Positions 1-8,952 are shown, counted from the first letter of the stretch. The stretch: 64,000 bases of DNA from Chitinophagales bacterium (GCA_020636505.1 JACJXR010000002.1:1-64000); one strand, 5' to 3'. Numbers and translations are program-made. The notes: generated by a model from the sequence alone, not told the origin.

Positions 1-3000
1 ACCACAGTAGTAGTACCCAATCCGTAGAACTGTGGAGCATTACTGTATGTGTTACCTATCGTGCAGTTGTCAGATATACTAAGTATGCTGTTCCAGTTGA
101 TTTGGCTATTAGGCACATTACAGTTGCTACCCGCTTCCACAACAAGGTCGGCACCTGCATTTATTGTTGGAGGTGTTATATCTTTTACATTCACATTGTA
201 GGTGCCTGTAGTTTGCTGCCCTAAGTGGTCGGTAGCAGTAACAGTTACAGTTGTATTGCCCAATGGGAATACAGGAGGAGCATTGTCTGTTACAGAGACA
301 AGACTACAATTATCAGATGCTATCGGAGTATTAAGCATAACGTTCGATGCTGTACACGACCCTGAATCTGTTGTAGTAAATATATCGTTACCTACACTCA
401 ATATAGGCGGCTGTGTATCTGTAACATTTACCGTTGTGGTACAAGTAGAAGAATTACCATTTACGTCTATTGCCGTGATAACAACAGGTGTAGGTCCGAA
501 AGAATATGTAGGTGGTTCGTTGGTGAATATGGTATCTACACCGCATACATCAAATACCGAAGGTTGAGGTATCACCACATTGGATGCGGTACAAAGCCCA
601 CTGTCAGAAGACACCGTTATGCTTGATGTACATGTAATGGTCGGTGCAGTGGTATCTACAACAGTAACACTTTGAGTGCAAGTGGCTGCATTACCGTTAT
701 TGTCAACTATGGTCCATGTTACAACAGTGGTACCCACAGGGAATGTAGCAGGAGCATCGTTGTACAAAGTATCTATACCACAAGCATCAGCATAAGTAGG
801 TTGTGTCAAGTTTACGTTCGAGGCACTGCAGTTACCGTTATCGGCTTGTATTGTAATACCCGAAGCACAATAGATAACAGGCTTCAACGTATCAATTACT
901 GTTACTGAATGAATAGCACTGTCGACACCACAAAGGTTGCTTGCTGTAACCAACACAGTTGTGTTACCTATACCGAAATACTTACCGCTACCCGTACCTA
1001 CACTGCTACCTGCAGTCGCACCGGAGAAGTTATAAGAAACATATGGACTTGGCACACCCGTTACAGTATGTGCATAATATGCTATCGCATTACAAGTATT
1101 GGATGGCGTATAAACAGTTACAGTTCCCGGTGACGATGTAAACAATGGTGCTGTTCCCACAGTCAAAGTCATAGGATCTGAAACATCAGGAGGTGATACT
1201 ATACCCGATACAATACACCTGTATTGATAACCTGTCATAGATGCAGGCACATTTGTAAAGTTCAAAGTAGCAGTAGAAGCCCCACTGTATACACCTCCGT
1301 TGGATACATCACTCCAACCGCCACCGGTGTTTTCTTGCCACTGATAACTTGTGGCATTGGTAGCAGTCACTGAGAAGTATGCATTGTTACTCGCACAAAT
1401 AGTAGTATCGTTGGATTGGGATATTATGGCAGGCGACGGGTTAAATGCACAAACAGTAAACTCACCACCTTCATCACTGTTATAATTGAACACTCTCAAA
1501 TAAAGCGTCTGTCCGATAAAGGAAGTATCCGCAAAGTTCAATGTACTGTTGAGCTGCGCACAAGCAAGTTGCGTGAACGAACCACATGTTCCTGAATACA
1601 GTGCCATTTGTGCATTTACGTTGGCTAGATTTTGTCGTTGTATGGTCAACAAACCTGATGAAGGCATCTGCACTGTAAACCACACATCAGAACCATTATA
1701 GAAGCCACAAGTCGGGTTAGGTGCTACAGATGTTGGCTCTCTGGTTGAATACCTATTGGTAAAGTTGGCAGGAACACATGACGAACCCACAGTAAGTGGT
1801 ATAGCGTCAGCACAATGATTGTTAACAGGTATAGGTGGATCCCATACGCATATTGAGAAGCTACCGCCCTCGTCGTTATTGTAGTTGTATACTCTCAGAT
1901 AAAGTGTATCACCCGCAACTGTTGAATCCAAATAGGTTTTACCTGCATCCAACTGCGCACAGAACAATTGAGTGAAAGAACCGCAACTACCTGAATAAAC
2001 CGCATATTGTGCATTCATTCCAAAGTCCTGTTTGTCTACACGTAAGTTGCCTGATGCAGGCATCACAAACTTGAACCATACATCACCACCTTGATAGAAA
2101 CCACAAGTAGGGTTAGGTGCAATGGATGTTGCTTCAGCAGATGCATATGCATTGACAAATGTATCCATATTGCAAGACGAACCTGCATTCAACCATATCG
2201 CATCTGCACAATTATCGTTGACAGGTATATCGGGTTCCCAAATACATATTGAGAATCCTCCACCCTCTTCGCTATTGTAACTATATACTCTTAGATACAA
2301 AGTATCTCCACCTAAAGCAGGATTGATCACTGTTCTACCTGCATCCAGCTGAGCACACATTACTTGAGTGAATGAACCGCAACTACCCGAATAAACAGCA
2401 TATTGTGCATTGGCACCCATGTTCTGACGTTCTACACGGAATATACCCGAAGCAGGAGCTACAAACTTGAACCAAACATCACCACCTTGATAGAAACCGC
2501 AAGTAGGGTTCGGAGCAACACTTGTAGGCTCTTTGGTTGCGTATGCATTGGAGAATGTATCCATACTGCATGATGTACCTACACTGAGCATTATGGCATT
2601 TCCGCAATCATTGTTTGCGGGTATTGTTGGCTCCCAGATACATATATCAAAGTTGCCACCCTCTTCGCTGTTATATCTGTATGTACGTAGATACAATGTA
2701 TCACCTGCGAGCGAAGTATCAACAAGCATCGTTTCATAATTGAGCTGCGCACAGTGCAGTTGGGTGAAGGAACCACAACTACCTGAATAAACAGCATATT
2801 GCGGTGCCTGTCCTGTCAGTTCAAAACGTACCACACCTGATGCAGGCATCACAAACTTGAACCATACATCACCACCTTGATAAAAACCACAGGTTGGGTT
2901 CGGCGCTACAGTTGTGGACTCTCCGGTAGAATATAAGCTTGTGTATGAAACCTTATTGCATGACGTACCGACATTCAGCATAATAGCATCAGCGCAATTG

Positions 3001-3500
3001 TCATTGGCGGGTACAGGAGGTTCCCACACACAAATCTGGAAAGTACCGCCCGATGCATTGTTGTATTTATAAACTCTTATGTATAGTGTTTGGTTGGCCA
3101 ATGACGGGTCGGATATCGTCCTATCAGCATCCAATTGATTACAGGAGTATTGGGTCAATGAGCCACAACTGCCTGTGTAAATTGCATACTGCGGGTTGAT
3201 ACCCGATACGTTTCTCACTTCGAACCTGATATTGCCCGATGCGGGTACGGTTACTTTAAACCATACATCACCACCTTGATAAAACCCACATGTTGGATTT
3301 GGGACACCTGCCGATGCAGTGGCATTGAAGTTGTCGAATGTATCCATACTGCATATGGTATCCACATTCAATGTAATAGCTCCCGAACAATCGTCATTCA
3401 CCGGTGCTTGTGCACTCGCAGTGAAAGATGTTACCCATAAAACGACTGTGAAAAGGGATGCTAACAATAACTTACCGACGATACTTACCTGACGCTTCAT
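1..3500 (-). CDS. Giant secreted multi-repeat surface protein (HYR/Ig-like), 3' end outside window
   Basis: Reading from ATG at 3500 the frame stays open to the left edge, giving at least 1166 codons; the C-terminus, probably with a T9SS sorting tail, is missing. Residues 1-31 form a signal peptide ending TASAQA. Residues ~37-687 hold five tandem modules of about 131 residues, each with the signature PNPTCGFYQGGDVWFK and paired cysteines, resembling beta-sandwich PPC-like domains. An Ig-like segment (about 1437-1160, WQ...Y.C pattern) follows, then at least four complete hyalin-type HYR modules of ~80 residues with recurring DTTAP/DTQPP joints and a fifth cut by the edge. The family is typical of Bacteroidota surface adhesins or gliding proteins; a specific ligand or enzyme activity cannot be inferred. 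The domain naming is by pattern only. Confidence 0.9.
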   Translation of the reverse strand, partial: MKRQVSIVGKLLLASLFTVVLWVTSFTASAQAPVNDDCSGAITLNVDTICSMDTFDNFNATASAGVPNPTCGFYQGGDVWFKVTVPASGNIRFEVRNVSGINPQYAIYTGSCGSLTQYSCNQLDADRTISDPSLANQTLYIRVYKYNNASGGTFQICVWEPPVPANDNCADAIMLNVGTSCNKVSYTSLYSTGESTTVAPNPTCGFYQGGDVWFKFVMPASGVVRFELTGQAPQYAVYSGSCGSFTQLHCAQLNYETMLVDTSLAGDTLYLRTYRYNSEEGGNFDICIWEPTIPANNDCGNAIMLSVGTSCSMDTFSNAYATKEPTSVAPNPTCGFYQGGDVWFKFVAPASGIFRVERQNMGANAQYAVYSGSCGSFTQVMCAQLDAGRTVINPALGGDTLYLRVYSYNSEEGGGFSICIWEPDIPVNDNCADAIWLNAGSSCNMDTFVNAYASAEATSIAPNPTCGFYQGGDVWFKFVMPASGNLRVDKQDFGMNAQYAVYSGSCGSFTQLFCAQLDAGKTYLDSTVAGDTLYLRVYNYNNDEGGSFSICVWDPPIPVNNHCADAIPLTVGSSCVPANFTNRYSTREPTSVAPNPTCGFYNGSDVWFTVQMPSSGLLTIQRQNLANVNAQMALYSGTCGSFTQLACAQLNSTLNFADTSFIGQTLYLRVFNYNSDEGGEFTVCAFNPSPAIISQSNDTTICASNNAYFSVTATNATSYQWQENTGGGWSDVSNGGVYSGASTATLNFTNVPASMTGYQYRCIVSGIVSPPDVSDPMTLTVGTAPLFTSSPGTVTVYTPSNTCNAIAYYAHTVTGVPSPYVSYNFSGATAGSSVGTGSGKYFGIGNTTVLVTASNLCGVDSAIHSVTVIDTLKPVIYCASGITIQADNGNCSASNVNLTQPTYADACGIDTLYNDAPATFPVGTTVVTWTIVDNNGNAATCTQSVTVVDTTAPTITCTSSITVSSDSGLCTASNVVIPQPSVFDVCGVDTIFTNEPPTYSFGPTPVVITAIDVNGNSSTCTTTVNVTDTQPPILSVGNDIFTTTDSGSCTASNVMLNTPIASDNCSLVSVTDNAPPVFPLGNTTVTVTATDHLGQQTTGTYNVNVKDITPPTINAGADLVVEAGSNCNVPNSQINWNSILSISDNCTIGNTYSNAPQFYGLGTTTV
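1440..3390 (-). repeat. Five tandem ~392-bp coding repeats
   Basis: Units begin near 3390, 2997, 2608, 2216 and 1821, spacing 389-395 bp, so each is about 130-131 codons and keeps frame. Conserved blocks include the coding segment for CGFYQGGDVWFK. A 47-bp stretch is identical between 2050-2096 and 2836-2882, i.e. between non-adjacent units two and four counted from the left, which suggests recent duplication or gene conversion. Confidence 0.9.
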
Positions 3501-3548
3501 AATAGAGATAATTAAATTCAACAATAAACCCTCTTACGCTGAACAGCG

Positions 3549-3570
3549 GTTTTGAACCTAGGCTCAAAAC
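3549..3570. promoter_or_regulatory. 22-bp near-perfect inverted repeat upstream of the surface-protein gene
   Basis: Arms GTTTTGA / TCAAAAC flank a CCTAGG core, with one internal non-complementary position that would be a G-U pair in RNA. It lies 49 bp upstream of the ATG at 3500, in the gap between that gene and the tRNA. It could be a 5'-UTR hairpin or a regulator site; no recognisable consensus. No clear TAnnTTTG promoter is seen in this gap. Confidence 0.5.
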
Positions 3571-3672
3571 TGTCTCTCTCTATATGCACTGTAAAAGTTA
3601 AAAATATGACTGATTTTTCATAATTAAATTATTACTAAATCAATGTATGTTAATGAGTACTTAATTGAATAA

Positions 3673-3697
3673 CAAAAGCCCCTCTGAAAGGGGCTTT
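3673..3697 (-). terminator. Rho-independent terminator after tRNA-Met
   Basis: On the minus strand an 8-bp stem AAAGCCCC / GGGGCTTT with a short loop is followed by a T-rich run (TTTTGTTATT). It starts 8 bases past the tRNA 3' end and is correctly oriented for it. Confidence 0.8.
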
Positions 3698-3705
3698 GAA
3701 TGTAG

Positions 3706-3779
3706 TAGCGAGAGAGGGAGTTGAACCCTCGACCTCAGGGTTATGAATCCTGCGCTCTAACCGCCTGAGCTACCTCGCC
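3706..3779 (-). tRNA. tRNA-Met (anticodon CAT)
   Basis: Minus strand folds into a full cloverleaf: acceptor GGCGAGG pairs with TCTCGCT (two G-U), discriminator A at 3706, D-arm GCTCAG..., anticodon loop TTCATAA with CAT at the anticodon positions, T-arm GAGGG TTCAACT CCCTC. CCA is not encoded. The A-C opposition closing the anticodon stem (CAGGA/CCCTG) is seen in many bacterial tRNA-Met(CAT) genes. An Ile2 (k2C34) identity is the alternative for a CAT anticodon. Confidence 0.93.
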
Positions 3780-3821
3780 ATCGATTAAAGAGCGGCAAAG
3801 GTAAGTCAAAAACTTATAAAT

Positions 3822-4259
3822 TTAAACACCTTTCAAAACAGATTTTAATTGCTCCGGCATTGCCGTCACTTTTCGATTGTCGTAGTCAAAACAGACCATT
3901 CCTGTTTTGGCATGCGCTATTGATATGGTTTCGCCGTTGCGTGTGGTAGATATGTCATATAGCAGGTCGAAGGATACCGAAGTAAACTCTTCGGCATACA
4001 TGGTCACATTAAGCACATCTCCATAGAAACTTTCGCCTTTGTACGCTATCGCGACATCAGCCATTATCAGACCAACACCTGCTGCATCCATCTCCGAGTA
4101 GTCAAATTTCTTGAGCATTTGCACCCTGGATTCATGAACAATTGAGAGAATGGAATCGTTACCTACATGGCCGCCGTAATTCACATCTCCTATACGTATG
4201 GGAATAGATGTCTCAAACAATGATTTTTCGTTGGGAAACTTTACTTTTATACGGCTCAT
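3822..4259 (-). CDS. Acyl-CoA thioesterase, 4HBT hotdog family
   Basis: 145 residues, the usual size of a single-hotdog FadM/YbgC-type thioesterase, which hydrolyses acyl-CoA. Residues ~17-35 contain the family block IPIRIGDVNYGGHVGNDS, where the Asp and the GGH loop take the place of the catalytic D.xxG.vnN segment, followed by a central helix HESRVQMLKKF. There is no signal peptide, so it is cytosolic. It is divergent from the FAH-family gene (26 bp between start codons). A second member of the same superfamily lies at 15008-15418; substrates cannot be told from sequence. Confidence 0.85.
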   Translation of the reverse strand: MSRIKVKFPNEKSLFETSIPIRIGDVNYGGHVGNDSILSIVHESRVQMLKKFDYSEMDAAGVGLIMADVAIAYKGESFYGDVLNVTMYAEEFTSVSFDLLYDISTTRNGETISIAHAKTGMVCFDYDNRKVTAMPEQLKSVLKGV

Positions 4260-4285
4260 AACTGATTATAAAAACGTTAGCAGCT

Positions 4286-4897
4286 ATGAAGATAATTTGT
4301 ATCGGACGAAATTATACAGAACACGCTAAGGAATTGAACAATGAAGTACCGGACAGACCGGTGATCTTCATGAAACCCAAGAATGCAATACTGCTTCCCA
4401 ACAAGCCTTTTTACTACCCCGAGTTTACGGACAGCTTGGAGTACGAATGCGAGCTGGTGGTGAAAGTATGTAAGAACGGGAAGTACATCCAAGAGAAGTT
4501 TGCCCACAAATACTACAACGAAGTGAGTGTGGGTATCGACATTACGGCTCGCGACCTACAAAAACAACTCAAAGAAAAGGGACTGCCATGGGAGCTTGCC
4601 AAAGCCTTTGACGCTTCGGCCATAGTGGGTGACTTTATTCCCATTACCCCAAACATGAACATACAGGACCTTCATTTTGAGCTGAAGAAGAACGGGACAA
4701 CCGTACAAAAAGGCCATACCAAGGATATGCTGTTCAAGATAAACGAGATAGTTGAATTTATATCGCAGTACATCACCATCAACATAGGCGACCTTATATT
4801 TACAGGTACACCTGCAGGAGTTGGCAGGATAGATGTATACGACAGCTTCGACGGATACCTTGAGAGTGAGCACTTGTTGCATGCAGACATTCGATAA
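4286..4897 (+). CDS. Fumarylacetoacetate hydrolase (FAH) family protein
   Basis: 203 residues, single FAH fold typical of the short YcgM/FAHD1-like group (acylpyruvase, oxaloacetate decarboxylase or 2-hydroxyhepta-2,4-diene-1,7-dioate isomerase activities). Visible motifs: N-terminal GRNYxEHAKEL, metal-binding acidic cluster EYECE (E54, E56) with D85 in GIDITARDLQ, and GTPAGVG near residue 172. These are the Mg/Mn ligands and loop of the family. First gene of a plus-strand run reaching kdsC; followed by bestrophin after 18 bp. No other aromatic catabolism genes are near, so a general oxaloacetate/acylpyruvate clean-up role is more likely than a dedicated pathway (inference). Confidence 0.88.
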   Translation: MKIICIGRNYTEHAKELNNEVPDRPVIFMKPKNAILLPNKPFYYPEFTDSLEYECELVVKVCKNGKYIQEKFAHKYYNEVSVGIDITARDLQKQLKEKGLPWELAKAFDASAIVGDFIPITPNMNIQDLHFELKKNGTTVQKGHTKDMLFKINEIVEFISQYITINIGDLIFTGTPAGVGRIDVYDSFDGYLESEHLLHADIR

Positions 4898-4915
4898 ACA
4901 CAGCACAAACCGACA

Positions 4916-5794
4916 ATGAAAATATACAACCCCAGAGAATGGTTCAGAATACTGTTCCAGTTTCATAAGTCTGACACGCTGAGGAAGCTATTTCCTTTGA
5001 TAATGATAATCAGCTTGTACTCTGCGGGCGTAGTATATGTGGAAACTCACTATTTGCCACTGGACGATATGCCCATGATGAAAAACATCTACCAGTTGCA
5101 TACATTGTTGGGGTTCGCATTGTCACTATTATTGGTATTCAGGACCAATACCGCTTACGACAGATGGTGGGAAGGTCGCAAACAATGGGGAGCATTGGTG
5201 AACACCAGTAGAAACCTTGCTTTGAAAATGAACGCCCTCCTACCCGAGAACGACAAAGACACCAGAGACTTTTTCAGAGATGCCATTCCCTTATACGCAC
5301 AGGTACTGAAAGACCACCTTCAGTCGGAATACACAAGGTACTCTCTTGACGAAATAGAACATCCCGAATTGAAAGAGGTGGATGGCAACAGGCACGCCCC
5401 CAACCAAGTGGCGGGTATCATGAGCGAACGCTTGATAGAGCTTAATAGAGAAGGTGTCATCAGTAACGAGCAGCTCTTGTTCGTCAACAACGACCTTACA
5501 GCCTTTACAGATATATGTGGTGCTTGCGAACGTATTAAGAACACTCCTATCCCATACTCATACAGCGCATTCTTAAAGAAGTTCGTTTTTATATACGTGA
5601 TGACATTGCCTATGGGCTATGTGTTTTCATTGAACTATATGGTGGTACCTGTTGTTGCTATCGTCTTTTATGTATTGGCGAGCCTTGAGCTGATAGCCGA
5701 AGAAATAGAAGACCCTTTCGGGTATGACGAGAACGACCTACCGATGGAAAAACTAGCAACAAACATCAAAAAGCACGTATCGGAGTTGATATAG
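4916..5794 (+). CDS. Bestrophin family channel-like membrane protein
   Basis: 292 residues. The hallmark is RTNTAYDRWWEGRKQWG after the second hydrophobic segment (~65-95), found in bacterial bestrophin/UPF0187 proteins, which form pentameric ion channels in the inner membrane. Hydrophobic segments lie at about 28-45, 62-78 and 222-260, and the C-terminal part carries SLELIAEEIEDPFGYDENDLP, the usual post-helix acidic motif. Direction of ion selectivity (cation in the Klebsiella homologue, chloride in animals) cannot be read from the sequence. Sits between FAH-family and a small secreted protein in a probable operon. Confidence 0.92.
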   Translation: MKIYNPREWFRILFQFHKSDTLRKLFPLIMIISLYSAGVVYVETHYLPLDDMPMMKNIYQLHTLLGFALSLLLVFRTNTAYDRWWEGRKQWGALVNTSRNLALKMNALLPENDKDTRDFFRDAIPLYAQVLKDHLQSEYTRYSLDEIEHPELKEVDGNRHAPNQVAGIMSERLIELNREGVISNEQLLFVNNDLTAFTDICGACERIKNTPIPYSYSAFLKKFVFIYVMTLPMGYVFSLNYMVVPVVAIVFYVLASLELIAEEIEDPFGYDENDLPMEKLATNIKKHVSELI

Positions 5795-5883
5795 TATTGG
5801 AAGTAACAAAAACTTCCCATGCCGATGCCCTTTATTCTCTGCAGGAACTTGTTATCTTAGCAATACAATTTACACCGTCAATA

Positions 5884-6372
5884 ATGATATATAGAGGACT
5901 GTTATTTACGATCATATCGATATTCGCATTTTGCACATCGTCATACTCACAACACGAGAAACTGGGATGTAGGGATAAGAACATGCGTATACAAGCCGAG
6001 CAAGCCAAACAAGACTTTAAAGCTCAGGGACTTGAGATATTCAAAGACGCGATGATAACCATGAGTTCCAAAGACCCCTTCCCAATCGCCGTTCAACTGA
6101 CAGAAAAACAACTTTATCAAATACTCTTTATCGGAAGTACCTCCGCCACCAAACTGTACTTTGAGCTCTTTGATGGCAAAGACCAAAAAATTGCCGAAAA
6201 GACAATTGACGATCCTTCGAGAAACAACTTCATGATCTACTCGTTCATCCCGAGTAAGTCCGACGTATATCTCATCATACTGTCGCAAAAGACCAAAGGG
6301 AAAAAAGAAGTTTGCGGTAGCCTTACCATCATGCAAAAAGCCAACGTAAAACAGGAAAACACTCCCGACTAA
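5884..6372 (+). CDS. Secreted protein of unknown function
   Basis: The frame is open from 5797 but the ATG at 5884 gives a clean signal peptide (MIYRGLLFTIISIFAFCTSSYSQ) and is preferred, leaving a 162-residue precursor. The mature part has two cysteines, starts HEKLGCRDKN and continues with a helix and a mostly beta region (~60-145) ending KEVCGSLTIMQ. I recognise no family. It is probably periplasmic or surface associated. It lies between bestrophin and ung with only 2 bp to the latter, so it is co-transcribed, which says little about function. Confidence 0.7.
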   Translation: MIYRGLLFTIISIFAFCTSSYSQHEKLGCRDKNMRIQAEQAKQDFKAQGLEIFKDAMITMSSKDPFPIAVQLTEKQLYQILFIGSTSATKLYFELFDGKDQKIAEKTIDDPSRNNFMIYSFIPSKSDVYLIILSQKTKGKKEVCGSLTIMQKANVKQENTPD

Positions 6373-6374
6373 GA

Positions 6375-7046
6375 ATGGATGTGCAAATAGAACAAAGCTG
6401 GAAAGATGTTTTACAGCCCGAGTTTGACAAGCCATATTTTGCACATATAGTACAGTTTCTTAAAGTAGAAAAGCAAGCGGGCAAGGTAATATTTCCTCCC
6501 GGGCCATATATATTCAATGCATTCAACACCACTCCCTTCGATAAAGTGAAGGTGGTTATCCTTGGACAAGACCCATATCATAATCCACATCAAGCACATG
6601 GCTTATGCTTTTCAGTACAAGATGGCATAGCTCCGCCGCCATCGTTGGTGAACATTTTCAAAGAGATGGAAGCCGACCTAGGTATAACAAGACCGAATCA
6701 TGGCAACCTACAAAAATGGGCGGAACAAGGCATCTTATTACTTAATGCTTCACTTACGGTAGAAATGAATAAACCAATGTCTCACAGCAAGATAGGCTGG
6801 CATGACTTCACCAATAGTGTAATTCAAACCCTCTCAGACAAAAGAGAAAAACTGGTGTTCATCCTATGGGGTGGTTTCGCCAAAAGCAAGCTCAACCTTA
6901 TTGATACTTCCAAACACTGTGTGCTGACCGCCGCGCATCCCTCCCCCCTTTCGGCACATAACGGCTTCTTCGGTTGTAAGCATTTTAGCAAGACGAACGA
7001 GTGGCTGCAACAAAACAACATATCTCCTATCGACTGGAGTTTATAA
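6375..7046 (+). CDS. ung: Uracil-DNA glycosylase, family 1
   Basis: 223 residues, normal for Ung. It excises uracil from DNA in base-excision repair. Motif A GQDPYHNP at 64-71 contains the water-activating D66; the uracil-stacking block GLCFSV follows at ~76-81; LLLNASLT at ~121-128 holds the uracil-binding Asn; the minor-groove loop HPSPLSAH at 188-195 carries catalytic H188 and Leu192. All key residues are present. The start ATG at 6375 follows the upstream stop by 2 bp. Confidence 0.97.
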   Translation: MDVQIEQSWKDVLQPEFDKPYFAHIVQFLKVEKQAGKVIFPPGPYIFNAFNTTPFDKVKVVILGQDPYHNPHQAHGLCFSVQDGIAPPPSLVNIFKEMEADLGITRPNHGNLQKWAEQGILLLNASLTVEMNKPMSHSKIGWHDFTNSVIQTLSDKREKLVFILWGGFAKSKLNLIDTSKHCVLTAAHPSPLSAHNGFFGCKHFSKTNEWLQQNNISPIDWSL

Positions 7047-7057
7047 CTTGCAAGCGA

Positions 7058-7792
7058 ATGAAAAAGATAGCGGGACATATATACTTCATCCTCGGCATGC
7101 TGCTATTTGTGGCAACTATGCTGATAGTATTCATACCCATATGGATCATATCACTCCTTCCCGAGCCTAAAAGAGCCAGAGCATTGCATCCCGTATTCAG
7201 ACTTTGGATGGGTATATTCATGCCATTGGTGGGTTGCCCAATACGAACAAAGGGTGAAGAGCACTTTGCAGAAGGTGAGAATTATGTTGTGGTAACCAAT
7301 CATAACTCGTTGGTAGACATACCTGTATCATCTCCCTGGATACCCGGACCGAATAAAACATTGGCCAAGATAGAAATGTCTCGAATACCCGTATTCGGAG
7401 TAATATATAAGGCGGGTTCGGTACTAGTGGACAGGAGCAAAAAAGACAGTCGTGCCAAAAGCTTTGCCGATATGCGAGAGGTTTTGGATATGGGTACTCA
7501 CCTATGCCTTTACCCCGAGGGCACAAGAAATAAAACTTCTGAACCCATTCAGTCATTCAAAGATGGAGCCTTTGTTATGGCTGTAAACGCACAAAAACCC
7601 ATCATACCGGGACTGATATTCAATACAGGGAGAATACTGCCACACAATAAGAAAGCCTGGGCAAGACCTTTACCTATAAGATTTCACTTTCTTGAGCCTA
7701 TACCAACCAAAGGACTGACAACTGACGACGTACCCGAATTGAAGAAAAAAGTCCATAAATTGATGACTGATTATTACTTAGCCAACAAATAA
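7058..7792 (+). CDS. plsC: 1-acyl-sn-glycerol-3-phosphate acyltransferase
   Basis: Transfers an acyl chain to lysophosphatidate in phospholipid synthesis at the inner membrane. I choose the ATG at 7058 (MKKIAGHIYFILGM) rather than the longer frame from 7001, which would overlap ung by 46 bp. The 244-residue product has an N-terminal membrane helix (~8-33), the catalytic HX4D motif NHNSLVD (H82, D87), a GVIYKAGSVLVDR acceptor block at ~114-126 and YPEGTRN at 152-158. Stop TAA overlaps the next start by one base, showing translational coupling. Confidence 0.94.
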   Translation: MKKIAGHIYFILGMLLFVATMLIVFIPIWIISLLPEPKRARALHPVFRLWMGIFMPLVGCPIRTKGEEHFAEGENYVVVTNHNSLVDIPVSSPWIPGPNKTLAKIEMSRIPVFGVIYKAGSVLVDRSKKDSRAKSFADMREVLDMGTHLCLYPEGTRNKTSEPIQSFKDGAFVMAVNAQKPIIPGLIFNTGRILPHNKKAWARPLPIRFHFLEPIPTKGLTTDDVPELKKKVHKLMTDYYLANK

Positions 7793-8571
7793 TGACATTC
7801 TATATAGCAGGAACGGGCAATACAGCATGGTTCATGGCCACTCGATTGGTCAAAGCAGGCAACAAATGCCTTGGCGTTTGGGGTAGGAACATTGAACATG
7901 CCAACGACCTTGCAGATGTCATCAATGCACCTGTACTGCACGAATTGTCCCAAATAAAGGACGATGCCGACGGTTGTATATTGGCCATCACAGACAATGC
8001 GATAGAGGACATAGCCAAGCAATTGTCTTTTGAACACACCACCCTGATACACACCGCAGGCTCTGTGAGCCGTATGGTATTGCAGCCATATGCGCAGCAC
8101 GCAGGCATCATGTGGCCTGTTTACTCCATCGTAAAAGACAACCTACCCAAGCATAGAGAGATACCCATCGTTATTAAAGGCACCACAGACCATTCGGAAG
8201 AGGTATTGAAAAAGCTTGTAGCCGACATTTCCGACATATGCTATACCATAAGCTGGGAGCAAAGGCAATGGCTACACCTATGTGCTGTGATGAGCAACAA
8301 CTTTGTCAACCATATGATGGCCATCAGCGAGGAGATATGCAACAAGCAACAAATACCCTTCTCCTTACTCTATCCGATAGTAAATCAAACCACAGAACGC
8401 ATCAAACACGCTTCGCCAAAGAAGCTGCAGACCGGCCCTGCCAAAAGAAATGATGTGAATACGATAGAAAAACATCTTGAAATGTTGGCTCAAAACCCGC
8501 AATGGAAGGAGTTATACGAGTCTATCACTACCTCGATAGATAAGATGTATAGAAAGAATAAGGGAGAATAG
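7792..8571 (+). CDS. Rossmann-fold/DUF2520 oxidoreductase-like protein
   Basis: 259 residues with the two-part layout of DUF2520 proteins: an N-terminal NAD(P)-binding Rossmann domain starting MTFYIAGTGNTAWFMATRLV (dinucleotide loop GTGNTA) and a C-terminal all-helical dimerisation domain with HLCAVMSNNFVNHMM at ~167-181, similar to pyrroline-5-carboxylate reductase and 6-phosphogluconate dehydrogenase-like folds. The reaction is not established for the family. In Bacteroidota it often sits beside a KdsC-like phosphatase, as here (three genes downstream). Confidence 0.85.
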   Translation: MTFYIAGTGNTAWFMATRLVKAGNKCLGVWGRNIEHANDLADVINAPVLHELSQIKDDADGCILAITDNAIEDIAKQLSFEHTTLIHTAGSVSRMVLQPYAQHAGIMWPVYSIVKDNLPKHREIPIVIKGTTDHSEEVLKKLVADISDICYTISWEQRQWLHLCAVMSNNFVNHMMAISEEICNKQQIPFSLLYPIVNQTTERIKHASPKKLQTGPAKRNDVNTIEKHLEMLAQNPQWKELYESITTSIDKMYRKNKGE

Positions 8572-8583
8572 GTCTTCAAGCCT

Positions 8584-8606
8584 TATTTTTGCGCCAACTA
8601 TTTTTG
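8584..8606 (+). promoter_or_regulatory. Two candidate -7 elements before the ferredoxin gene
   Basis: Two exact copies of TATTTTTG (Bacteroidota -7 consensus TAnnTTTG) occur at 8584-8591 and 8599-8606, 15 bp apart, in the 45-bp gap between the DUF2520 gene and fdx (ATG 8617). No good -33 TTTG is seen. They suggest that fdx-iscX-kdsC have their own internal promoter. Confidence 0.5.
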
Positions 8607-8616
8607 AAGAGTAGGA

Positions 8617-8952
8617 ATGTATAAAATCACGTTTAAGTTCGAACAGAAAGGATTAGAGCCTGTAACAATTGAAAATGTCGAGCCCGACCAGAGCATACTT
8701 GAGGTGGCCTTAGACAACAATATTGAGCTGCACCACAACTGCGGCATGGTTTGCGCATGCAGTACTTGCCACCTATACGTGGACAAAGGCGAAGAGCATC
8801 TACCCGAAATAACGGACAAGGAAGAAGACTTTGTAGACAGAGCTCGCAACCCAAGACTTAACTCAAGGCTTGGATGTCAGTGTGTATTGGAAGATGGTGA
8901 CGGTGAAATTGAAGTTACCCTTCCCGACCAAAGCCTGATACACGGCGAATAA
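8617..8952 (+). CDS. fdx: Adrenodoxin-type 2Fe-2S ferredoxin
   Basis: 111 residues, the usual size of ISC-type vertebrate-like ferredoxins. The ligand pattern Cx5Cx2C...C is complete at C42, C48, C51 and C87 (CGMVCACSTCH and RLGCQ). These proteins donate electrons for Fe-S cluster assembly. The next gene encodes IscX, the usual last gene of isc operons after fdx, which supports an assembly role, but iscSUA/hscBA are not in the window. Confidence 0.93.
   Translation: MYKITFKFEQKGLEPVTIENVEPDQSILEVALDNNIELHHNCGMVCACSTCHLYVDKGEEHLPEITDKEEDFVDRARNPRLNSRLGCQCVLEDGDGEIEVTLPDQSLIHGE

Noticed and set aside
202..1141. Plus-strand open frames over the first kilobase
   Set aside because: They lie opposite the long minus-strand HYR-rich reading frame, have no family signal and end irregularly; shadow frames.
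1440..3390. Repeats as a CRISPR-like or satellite array
   Set aside because: The period is ~392 bp, in frame and coding; they are protein-domain duplications.
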